Below are positions 6,493-12,061 of a DNA stretch of 12,061 bases, one piece after another. Below the pieces are notes generated by a model that was given only the letters and a program-made list of their open reading frames with translations, was not told the DNA's origin and searched no databases. This stretch comes from an uncultured Bacillota bacterium (lineage in GTDB: Bacteria > Bacillota > JAAYKD01), in the NCBI GenBank assembly GCA_937897315.1, contig CALCNS010000045.1, positions 1 to 12,061 of the forward strand, read 5' to 3'. Position 1 is the stretch's first letter. Each line of letters begins with the position of its first letter. Made by a program: the position numbers and the translations under genes.

Positions 6493-7668
6493 CTACATTA
6501 ATGATTTTCCGCATTCAGGGCAAAATTTTGCTTCTTTGGAAGGCAACCCGTGACCACAGTGCGGGCAGAAATGACCTACCGGTTTGGCTTTGCCACATTC
6601 CGAGCAGAACTTTCCTGTATTTTGCGCGCCACAAGAACACGTCCAACCCGTACTAGACGAGGAAGCAACTGGAGTACTTTGTTGATTTGCCTGCGATGCC
6701 ACCGAAGCGAATCCTCCAGCTGTTTGATTTCCCATGTTCACACCCATAAAGCCAGCCATACTACCTGACGCATTCGAACCTGCTGCCTCTAATCCTCTGG
6801 CGATAGCTCCTTGAACATAACCCTCTCGTACTCCAGCGTCACTTAACATCGCACCTTGATTTCTCATGTGTATGAGCTTCGCGGACTCCTCATCATAGGA
6901 AATGCTGGCGATGCCTACAGACTGTATGACAAAGCCTCGGTTCTCTTTCCATTCTCCATCCAAAACATCCGCCATATAGCGGCTAAGTTCTACACTTTTT
7001 GATGGTGCATATGAAATTCGTATTCCTTCCATTGACATGCGGTTGATGGCGGTCTGCAATGCAGACATAAATTCTGAAAAATACTGAAGGTTGATGTCTT
7101 CCATCTCGACTCTATCTTTGTCTTTTGGAATGACTTCCGTATAGAAGCGAATTGGATCCTGCACTTTTATTGAATAGGTACCGTGAGCACGTAGAAATAG
7201 CTCCGCGTTATAGAAACTGTCAAAGTAATTAATCGGATTGCGAGTTCCAAACTTAATTCCTTTAATCTCTTGAGTATTGATATAGATGACCTTTTGCTTA
7301 CCGGCAGGCATACCCCCATACTTCACTCGGTTCCAAGTATCCTTGAGCACATCGCCAAAGTTACCACTGAACAAAGAGGGATTGGTTCCTTGATCAAAAG
7401 TATAGTATCCCTCTTCTGCGGTGTAATCAACGATTTTCCCGCCATCCAGGAGAATCATGAATTGATTAGGATAGACATGAATGACCGAGCCTTCTGATAT
7501 CGTACCTTCCGTTGCATTTCGATTCATATTTCTCTTATCATTTCTTCTTGCTACTACACCAGTTGTCATCACGGTAACATCGCTCATAGAGTCCGGTTCA
7601 ATGACCTCTAACCACTGGTCGGATATGCTACTACTTAAAACTGAAAAAGCTGCTCGAATAAGTCCCAT
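6493..7668 (-). CDS. SPFH domain protein with two C-terminal zinc ribbons (YdjI-like)
   Basis: A 391-residue protein. Residues of about 15-300 look like the SPFH/band-7 module of the bacterial YdjI-like group, often annotated as virion core protein-like (QWLEVIEPDS, then GSVIHVYPNQFMILLDGGKIVDYTAEEG, later ELFLRAHGTYSIKVQDPIRFY). A Gly/Ala/Ser/Gln-rich linker follows at about 295-340. The end carries two compact zinc ribbons: C344/C346/C355/C358 and C368/C371/C383/C386. There is no clear membrane helix; the N-terminus is only weakly amphipathic. In Bacillus subtilis the homologue YdjI works with PspA and YdjG/YdjH in membrane stress, but no PspA or YdjGH homologue is in this window. The start has GGGAGG about eight bases upstream, overlapping the end of the cupin gene. 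Probable role: oligomeric membrane-associated scaffold, with the ribbons binding a partner; this is inference. Confidence 0.82.
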   Translation of the reverse strand: MGLIRAAFSVLSSSISDQWLEVIEPDSMSDVTVMTTGVVARRNDKRNMNRNATEGTISEGSVIHVYPNQFMILLDGGKIVDYTAEEGYYTFDQGTNPSLFSGNFGDVLKDTWNRVKYGGMPAGKQKVIYINTQEIKGIKFGTRNPINYFDSFYNAELFLRAHGTYSIKVQDPIRFYTEVIPKDKDRVEMEDINLQYFSEFMSALQTAINRMSMEGIRISYAPSKSVELSRYMADVLDGEWKENRGFVIQSVGIASISYDEESAKLIHMRNQGAMLSDAGVREGYVQGAIARGLEAAGSNASGSMAGFMGVNMGNQTAGGFASVASQANQQSTPVASSSSTGWTCSCGAQNTGKFCSECGKAKPVGHFCPHCGHGLPSKEAKFCPECGKSLM

Positions 7669-7683
7669 AATAACTTCCTCCCT

Positions 7684-8040
7684 TTATTTGCTTTGTGAAT
7701 AAACAATGACAGCTAAAAAAACAAGGTCTTCTTCTCTATTATTGAGCAGATAATGTCGCTCTCCATCTTTACAGAGAAAGAAATCTCCTGGTTCCGTCTG
7801 ATAAATTGTTCCATTATCATCATATTCACCACTACCCGAAATAAAATAATAGGCTTCCCAATCCCCTTCATGAATATGATCTCCAACCGAATGTCCAGGC
7901 TTCAAGGTCATCATATGAAATAATCTGCCGGTGCCGTTGAAATCTTCGACGGACATTAACTGCCTCATATCTACATACCCAACCCCATCTTTTAATCTCT
8001 CTTTTCTGGTCACTAACCCTTCGTTAGCACTTACGCGCAC
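7684..8040 (-). CDS. Small single-domain cupin protein
   Basis: A 118-residue single cupin barrel. Motif 1 is PGHSVGDHIHEGDWEAYYFISGSG (48-71) with likely metal ligands H55, H57 and E62; motif 2 is PGDFFLCKDGERHYLLN (84-100) with H96. The complete HxH...E...H set implies a metal-binding, possibly enzymatic or sugar/ligand-binding cupin, but substrate cannot be told from the sequence. Start choice: GTG at 8040, with GGAGG eight bases upstream. An ATG at 8046-8044 between the two is in another frame and hits a stop after seven codons. It sits 18 nt after ychF and 15 nt before the SPFH gene, so it is very probably co-transcribed with both. Confidence 0.85.
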   Translation of the reverse strand: MRVSANEGLVTRKERLKDGVGYVDMRQLMSVEDFNGTGRLFHMMTLKPGHSVGDHIHEGDWEAYYFISGSGEYDDNGTIYQTEPGDFFLCKDGERHYLLNNREEDLVFLAVIVYSQSK

Positions 8041-8058
8041 TTTTCATTCCTCCACTTC

Positions 8059-9138
8059 TTATACATTGAATCGAATATTCAGAATATCTCCGTCTTTTAC
8101 TTTGTATTCCTTTCCTTCAAGGCGCAATAAACCCTTCTCTTTACATTTATTCATGGTTCCTTGTTCTTTTAAGTCATGATACGCTACTACCTCGGCGCGT
8201 ATAAAGCCACGTTCCAGATCACTGTGAATCTTACCGGCTGCCTTTTTTGCTTCCAGATTTTTCTCAATAGTCCAAGCACGCACTTCATCTTCACCTACCG
8301 TAAAAAACGATATCAAGCCCACCAACTCGTACATACTACGTGCTAATCGATAAGTACCTGCCTCTTGAATTCCTAAGTCTTCCATGAAAAGTTGTTGATC
8401 TTCCTCAGGTAACTTAGCGATTTCATTCTCCATTTCGGCACACAGCACAAGGTACCCGTATCCTTTTTCTTTCACAGCTTTTTCTAGCGTGTCTTGGTTT
8501 GGATAATTACCGCTCTTAAACTGAGTTTCATCGACATTAACAACCACCAATTGAGGCAGATTCGTAAAAAAAGCATAATGCTGTATAGAAGAGGTTTCTT
8601 CCTCGGTGAGCATCACTTCTCTTAGAGGTTTCTCTTCTTCAAGAGCTTGAAGATATTTTTGCAATGCTTCTTGTTCAATTTTTTGTTCTGCAGTGACTTT
8701 CTTTCCAGATTGAATCCGCTGTAGACGCTTCTCCACAAAGTCCATATCTGCTAACAATAATTCTGCATTCACATTATTGAAGTCTCTTAATGGATCCACT
8801 TTGCCATCTACATGCTCAATATCATTCGCCTCAAAGGTTCTTATGACATGCACCAAGGCATCTACTTGTCGAATATTTTGCAGAAAAGCATTGCTCCCAC
8901 TGGCAGTATCGTGGCTTAATCCCGGTAAATCAGTCGTTTCAATTTGTGCATATATCGTTTTTTTAGGTTTAAAAAGCTGGGAAAGCCAATCTATACGTAG
9001 ATCCGGAACCTTAGCCATACCCAAATTAGGTTCTGTTTTTCCAGTCAAAAACTTTGAAACTGCCGCATCGCTATGTGTTAATAAATTATAAAGAGTGGTT
9101 TTCCCCACCAAAGGAAGTCCGATTAATCCAATTTTCAC
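8059..9138 (-). CDS. ychF: YchF/OLA1-type P-loop ATPase with TGS domain
   Basis: A 359-residue protein of normal YchF length. P-loop GLPLVGKTT at residues 7-15, G3 motif DLPG at 70-73, the NVDE motif at 201-204 in place of NKxD (the change that gives YchF its ATP preference), the conserved H109 in EHVDGKVDP matching the catalytic histidine region of E. coli YchF, a coiled-coil helical insert at about 128-180, and a C-terminal TGS domain at about 276-359 ending RFNV. Known role: a ribosome-associated ATPase implicated in translation and in negative control of oxidative stress responses. The P-loop differs from the usual GLPNVGKST, suggesting a divergent clade. Start is GTG; the codon stretch upstream meets a TGA nine bases earlier, and GAGAGG lies about ten bases before it. 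It heads a four-gene run; no convincing promoter was seen in the 70 bp upstream. Confidence 0.92.
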   Translation of the reverse strand: MKIGLIGLPLVGKTTLYNLLTHSDAAVSKFLTGKTEPNLGMAKVPDLRIDWLSQLFKPKKTIYAQIETTDLPGLSHDTASGSNAFLQNIRQVDALVHVIRTFEANDIEHVDGKVDPLRDFNNVNAELLLADMDFVEKRLQRIQSGKKVTAEQKIEQEALQKYLQALEEEKPLREVMLTEEETSSIQHYAFFTNLPQLVVVNVDETQFKSGNYPNQDTLEKAVKEKGYGYLVLCAEMENEIAKLPEEDQQLFMEDLGIQEAGTYRLARSMYELVGLISFFTVGEDEVRAWTIEKNLEAKKAAGKIHSDLERGFIRAEVVAYHDLKEQGTMNKCKEKGLLRLEGKEYKVKDGDILNIRFNV

Positions 9139-9199
9139 GTTCTTTCATCCTCTCCATTCGCTCTTTCATTTATTCAATGTTTCAATACAAAAACCCTTC

Positions 9200-9230
9200 A
9201 AAAAACCATCACCCTTGCATGGGGTGATGG
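9200..9230 (-). terminator. Rho-independent terminator after the nitroreductase gene
   Basis: On the minus strand a 9-bp perfect stem (CCATCACCC, seven-base loop, GGGTGATGG; 9230-9206) is followed by TTTTTT (9205-9200). It lies ten bases after the nitroreductase stop and separates the amidase-aldolase-nitroreductase operon from ychF. Confidence 0.87.
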
Positions 9231-9239
9231 TGGATTCAG

Positions 9240-9800
9240 TTATCTCAAATAGGTTATCGTCATCTCTTTTCTTGGCTTCGCTTCGGGTGGATTTCCTAGG
9301 GGATAACCCAAAGCCAAAGATAAGAAAGGTTGGTACCCTTGTGGAACCATTAATTTTTCAATGAGTAAAGAGATTTGCTCTCCATTGAATGCCTGCATGA
9401 AAGAGGCAACGAAGCAACTCCCCAAGCCTATGCTTTGAGCGGCTAAAGCCATTTGAGTGGCCACATTGGAACAATCGGACTTCCCATAAGCCCTAGTAAC
9501 ATCAAAGGAAAACACGATGACCGTTGGTGCATGGTAAAAATTGTGTGTTTTTGCATCGTTCGCACGTTTCACCACATCCGGGTTATCAGAAAGTCGCATT
9601 TTTTCTTTGTTTTTTTCTACAATCCAATCCAAAATCTGCTGATCCTGAACTACAGTTAAGTGCCAAGGCTGTGAATTGTTAGCGCTTGGAGCTGATAATC
9701 CTGCTTTTAGCAAAATTTGCAGCTCCTCATCTTTCAGCTGAACACTTTGAAACTCGCGAGTACTCCTACGGTCTAATATGGTACGGATGACTTCGTTCAT
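9240..9800 (-). CDS. Nitroreductase family FMN oxidoreductase
   Basis: A 186-residue protein of typical nitroreductase length. The N-terminal RRSTREF (11-17) contributes the FMN-phosphate arginines, SAPSANNSQPWH (36-47) is the second FMN loop, and the C-terminal block LAAQSIGLGSCFV (119-131) followed by LALGYPLGNP is characteristic. Family knowledge: homodimeric flavoenzymes using NAD(P)H to reduce nitro compounds, quinones, flavins or enoates; the physiological substrate here is unknown. The ATG at 9800 is preceded by AAAAGGAGTAA, whose last three bases are the aldolase stop, so the two genes are tightly coupled (6 nt apart). It is the last gene of its operon. Confidence 0.9.
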   Translation of the reverse strand: MNEVIRTILDRRSTREFQSVQLKDEELQILLKAGLSAPSANNSQPWHLTVVQDQQILDWIVEKNKEKMRLSDNPDVVKRANDAKTHNFYHAPTVIVFSFDVTRAYGKSDCSNVATQMALAAQSIGLGSCFVASFMQAFNGEQISLLIEKLMVPQGYQPFLSLALGYPLGNPPEAKPRKEMTITYLR

Positions 9801-9806
9801 AATGGA

Positions 9807-10859
9807 TTACTCCTTTTCATTTTTTGTTTTTAGCATTTGGAAAACTTCTTGTAAGAACGATTCAACCAATTTCTCCTGCGTTGCCCATGATGTAACGAAA
9901 CGAATCACCGAATGGTTGTGGTCAAACGGTCCCCACACTTCGAATCTTGCGATTTGCTTCAAATCCTCAATCATTTTATTGCTAAAGATGGGAAAGATCT
10001 GATTGGTTGCTGATTCATTTAAGAAAGAAACGCCCATATTCTTTAATTCGCTTTGAAGTTTATCTGCCATGTGGTTTGCATGTGCTGCAATACTCAAATA
10101 CAAATCGTTCTGAATCAAAGCCAAATACTGTACTCCCAATAATCGTCCTTTGGCAAGTAAGCCACCACGTTGCTTGATCAAATAACGAAAATCTTCTTGA
10201 AGCTCAGTGTTGACTATTATTAAAGCCTCCCCAAAGAGTGCCCCGTTTTTTGTGCCACCAATATAGAAAGCATCTGTTACCCTAGCAAGATCTTCTATTT
10301 GAACATCATTTCCTCTTCCTGTCAAAGCGGTTCCTAATCGAGCTCCATCTAGATACAAATAGAGCTTTCTTTCCTGGCAGAAAGCATATAGACTGCTCAA
10401 TTCCGAGAGGCTGTATATGGTTCCTACTTCAGTGGCATTAGAAATAAAGACAATTTTCGGCTGAACCATGTGTTCATCCTTATGCTCATCTAAGACGGGT
10501 TGAATCAAGCTTGGAGATAGCTTCCCATTGGGAGTGTCCACGGATAGAATTTTATGACCGGTAGCTTCTATCGCCCCCGTCTCATGTACAAAGATATGTC
10601 CGCTTTTTGCGGCAATCACAGCTTGATGTGGTCTTAACCAAGCCGAGAGAGAGGTAAGATTTACTTGCGTTCCCCCCACAAAAAAATGCACTTCAGACTG
10701 AGGAGCTGCAACCTTCTGTTTTAGTAATTGGGCAGCTGCTACACAAAATTCATCTAATCCATAGCCAACCGTTTGCTTCATATTTGTTTCAGTCAAAGCT
10801 TTTAATACTTGAGGATGAGCTCCCTCACTGTAGTCATTCATAAAAAAATACATCTTCAT
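9807..10859 (-). CDS. Threonine aldolase-like PLP-dependent enzyme (beta-eliminating lyase family)
   Basis: A 350-residue fold-type I PLP enzyme. Visible landmarks: NDYSEGAHPQVL at 8-19 (the NDN/NDY substrate-end motif of low-specificity threonine aldolases), GGTQVNLT at 62-69, HIFVHETGAIE at 88-98 with H92 as the probable ring-stacking residue, LDGARLGTAL at 170-179 with D171 and R174, and the Schiff-base lysine K204 in YIGGTKNGALFGEA. Known reaction of the family: cleavage of L-threonine or L-allo-threonine to glycine and acetaldehyde; some members act on other beta-hydroxy amino acids. GGAAGCG supports the first ATG at 10859; a second ATG is two codons later. It lies 27 nt after the amidase gene and 6 nt before the nitroreductase gene. 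Confidence 0.88.
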   Translation of the reverse strand: MKMYFFMNDYSEGAHPQVLKALTETNMKQTVGYGLDEFCVAAAQLLKQKVAAPQSEVHFFVGGTQVNLTSLSAWLRPHQAVIAAKSGHIFVHETGAIEATGHKILSVDTPNGKLSPSLIQPVLDEHKDEHMVQPKIVFISNATEVGTIYSLSELSSLYAFCQERKLYLYLDGARLGTALTGRGNDVQIEDLARVTDAFYIGGTKNGALFGEALIIVNTELQEDFRYLIKQRGGLLAKGRLLGVQYLALIQNDLYLSIAAHANHMADKLQSELKNMGVSFLNESATNQIFPIFSNKMIEDLKQIARFEVWGPFDHNHSVIRFVTSWATQEKLVESFLQEVFQMLKTKNEKE

Positions 10860-10886
10860 TCGCTTCCTTTTCTTTTATCCTACCAA

Positions 10887-11783
10887 TTAGGGGAGTCGAT
10901 ATCCGTACTGCTCCAGCACTTTCACAGGGAAACTCATTCGAACTGTTTTTAGTGGGTCGACCACCTGACAAATTGTCATATGTGACAATAACGACATGAG
11001 CATAGCTACGCGATTGATGCTTTGCTTTGTAGCAACAAGCAAGAACTCGTGCATTTTTTCTGATGCCAATCTTGACGCCTCATCTAAAGTATTTGCTGAT
11101 TGAATTGTCATGACTTGATCATCCACTACCAAGAAAGGCGTAGGTAAGTATCTTTCTTTGATGACACTCACTTTCAAGGTTACTTTTCCCCTTGTCTCCA
11201 GTCCGCAAATCATGACTTCGCCATCGGCCATTAGTGCATGAAGATCACCTAAAGCAAGAAGTGCACCCTCTGTATGAACCGGTAAATACAAGCTTGAACC
11301 CGCTTGTATTAAGCGACAGTCCATATTTCCTCCGTGTTCTCGCGGTGTATCCGTTTTAACAGCATCCCCATTTTTTGGTGTTGTTCCTATAACTCCAATC
11401 ATAGGGTCCGTTTTCAATACCAAGTGTTCATCAAATCTAAACTGATTCCCATTTATAGAGAAAATCCGAACTTCTTTTTCTTTAATAATTCCTGTAAGCC
11501 CACCGTCAGTAATGGAGGTTCTCATTACACCTGTTGGTGCCACTTGAATATCTATTATGTCTACTTTTAAAAGATCACCCGGCTTTGCTTCGTAAACAAA
11601 AAGTGGTCCCGTCGCTGGATTAGCAAATTTTCTTGCTAAAGGATCGTCTTTTTCAGAGATCACACTATCGTCGTAACAGTCCCGAGTGTGGAAAATTACA
11701 GTTTCACCATCATGGCAATAGGCTGCCGGAGGATTTGAATCTTGTAGTACGTCCACGACATGCTCTCTTTTAATTTCAATCAT
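10887..11783 (-). CDS. Acetamidase/formamidase family protein
   Basis: A 298-residue protein of the FmdA/AmdA family. Signatures include GPLFVYEAKPGDLLKVDI near residues 59-76, TPREHGGNMDCRLIQ at 146-160, and LALGDLHALMADGEV at 176-190 with the conserved GDxHxxxxxGE core. Family knowledge: hydrolysis of formamide or acetamide and related short amides to ammonia and the acid; many clostridial members are uncharacterised, so the true substrate is open. Start choice: the frame continues to an ATG at 11801, but AGGAGGG lies five bases before the ATG at 11783, which is therefore preferred. It is the first gene of a three-gene operon with a near-consensus promoter. Confidence 0.88.
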   Translation of the reverse strand: MIEIKREHVVDVLQDSNPPAAYCHDGETVIFHTRDCYDDSVISEKDDPLARKFANPATGPLFVYEAKPGDLLKVDIIDIQVAPTGVMRTSITDGGLTGIIKEKEVRIFSINGNQFRFDEHLVLKTDPMIGVIGTTPKNGDAVKTDTPREHGGNMDCRLIQAGSSLYLPVHTEGALLALGDLHALMADGEVMICGLETRGKVTLKVSVIKERYLPTPFLVVDDQVMTIQSANTLDEASRLASEKMHEFLLVATKQSINRVAMLMSLLSHMTICQVVDPLKTVRMSFPVKVLEQYGYRLP

Positions 11784-11788
11784 GGTAT

Positions 11789-11795
11789 CCCTCCT
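11789..11795 (-). promoter_or_regulatory. Ribosome binding site that fixes the amidase start
   Basis: AGGAGGG on the minus strand, five bases before the ATG at 11783. Its near-perfect match places the start six codons inside the longest open frame. Confidence 0.8.
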
Positions 11796-11808
11796 ATCCA
11801 TTTTGTTT

Positions 11809-11837
11809 AGTATATCAATTGAAGAAATGAATGTAAA
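11809..11837 (-). promoter_or_regulatory. Sigma-A-like promoter of the amidase-aldolase-nitroreductase operon
   Basis: TTTACA (11837-11832), a 17-bp spacer and TATACT (11814-11809), each five of six to consensus. Transcription would start near 11802, leaving a leader of only about 20 nt ahead of the ATG at 11783. No clear operator repeat was seen inside it. Confidence 0.65.
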
Positions 11838-11841
11838 GGAA

Positions 11842-12061
11842 AAGCTGCACTTTGCTATCTGAGGAAGGTTAGATGAGCCTTAACCTGACTCTTCGCCGGT
11901 CCTTTGCACTTCAAACCGTTGCTTAAGGATAAGGCTGTGGCGAGGGTAATCTTAACATATTGCGGTATAGAGACCGAGCAGAAAACTTCTCGGAGGGAGC
12001 CTCTGAGCGTAGCTCGGGAGCGACCGCAGGGACGTTTTTGCGGAGGTGCTTTAGCCTGATT
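11842..12061. other. Non-coding, hairpin-rich segment (possible intergenic repeat or structured RNA), cut by window edge
   Basis: No convincing gene is seen here, and the right half is visibly richer in G and C than its surroundings. Short inverted repeats are packed along it: AGGTTA/TAACCT (11866-11871 with 11881-11886), CCGAGcAG/CTtCTCGG around an AAAA loop (11974-11993), GAGC/GCTC around GTA (12005-12015), and CCGCA/TGCGG (12024-12028 with 12039-12043). CGGAGG occurs twice (11991, 12041) and GGGAGC twice (11995, 12016). This resembles dispersed structured intergenic repeats seen in many Firmicutes, or part of a structured RNA. It does not show the conserved cores of the riboswitches, T-box leader, tmRNA, SRP RNA or RNase P RNA that I can recall. 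Strand and true ends are unknown. Confidence 0.45.

Noticed and set aside
6493..6640. The zinc-ribbon end of the SPFH gene as a separate small gene or fusion
   Set aside because: The frame is continuous through a Gly/Ser/Gln-rich linker and such ribbons are usual at the end of YdjI-like proteins.
8777..9091. A 104-codon open frame on the plus strand inside ychF
   Set aside because: It lies wholly antisense to a gene with complete family motifs, has no ribosome site, and its product resembles no family.
9139..9199. A dedicated promoter for ychF
   Set aside because: AT-rich hexamers occur, but no -35/-10 pair with a 16-18 bp spacer was good enough to report.
11842..12061. Riboswitch, T-box leader, tmRNA or RNase P RNA at the right edge
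   Set aside because: None of the conserved cores I know for these classes is present on either strand, so it is reported only as a structured element.
1..12061. CRISPR array, tRNA, transposon or phage genes
   Set aside because: No regularly spaced repeats, tRNA-like cloverleafs, transposase or integrase frames were seen in the window.

Overview
The window looks like a chromosomal segment of a moderately AT-rich member of the Bacillota (Firmicutes). The reasons are strong GGAGG-type ribosome binding sites, sigma-A-like promoters with 17-bp spacers, rho-independent terminators, and a maf-radC-mreCD-PBP2 cell-wall cluster. The set of families fits Clostridia or a Desulfitobacterium/Desulfosporosinus-like lineage, but anything below phylum is a guess. 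No tRNA, rRNA, CRISPR array, phage or transposase gene is visible.

Layout. (1) 1-3690, minus strand: a tightly packed operon running DUF4321-type small membrane protein, maf, radC, mreC, mreD and the N-terminal third of a class B penicillin-binding protein (PBP2/MrdA), which leaves the window at base 1. The genes overlap by ATGA or are separated by about 20 bp or less. A good sigma-A promoter lies at 3654-3682. The actin homologue mreB, normally between radC and mreC, is absent here. (2) 3691-5903, plus strand: a divergent S9-family serine peptidase (prolyl oligopeptidase type) with a full catalytic triad, ending in a bidirectional terminator. (3) 5902-9138, minus strand: a four-gene run of ychF ATPase, small cupin, SPFH protein with two C-terminal zinc ribbons, and flavodoxin-like NAD(P)H oxidoreductase with a His-rich tail. 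It ends in the same bidirectional terminator. (4) 9200-11837, minus strand: a three-gene operon of acetamidase/formamidase-family hydrolase, threonine-aldolase-like PLP enzyme and nitroreductase. It has a very good promoter at the head and a strong terminator at the tail. (5) 11838-12061: a non-coding, GC-richer segment full of short inverted repeats, probably an intergenic repeat or structured RNA, running off the right edge.

The first operon is the elongation-machinery cluster: MreC, MreD and PBP2 act together in lateral wall synthesis, while Maf and RadC are traditional neighbours. The second and third minus-strand operons hold mainly small-molecule and stress-type enzymes whose substrates cannot be read from sequence. 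No new defence or mobile system is evident. The points most worth a second look are the missing mreB, the structured right-end element, and the SPFH/zinc-ribbon operon.
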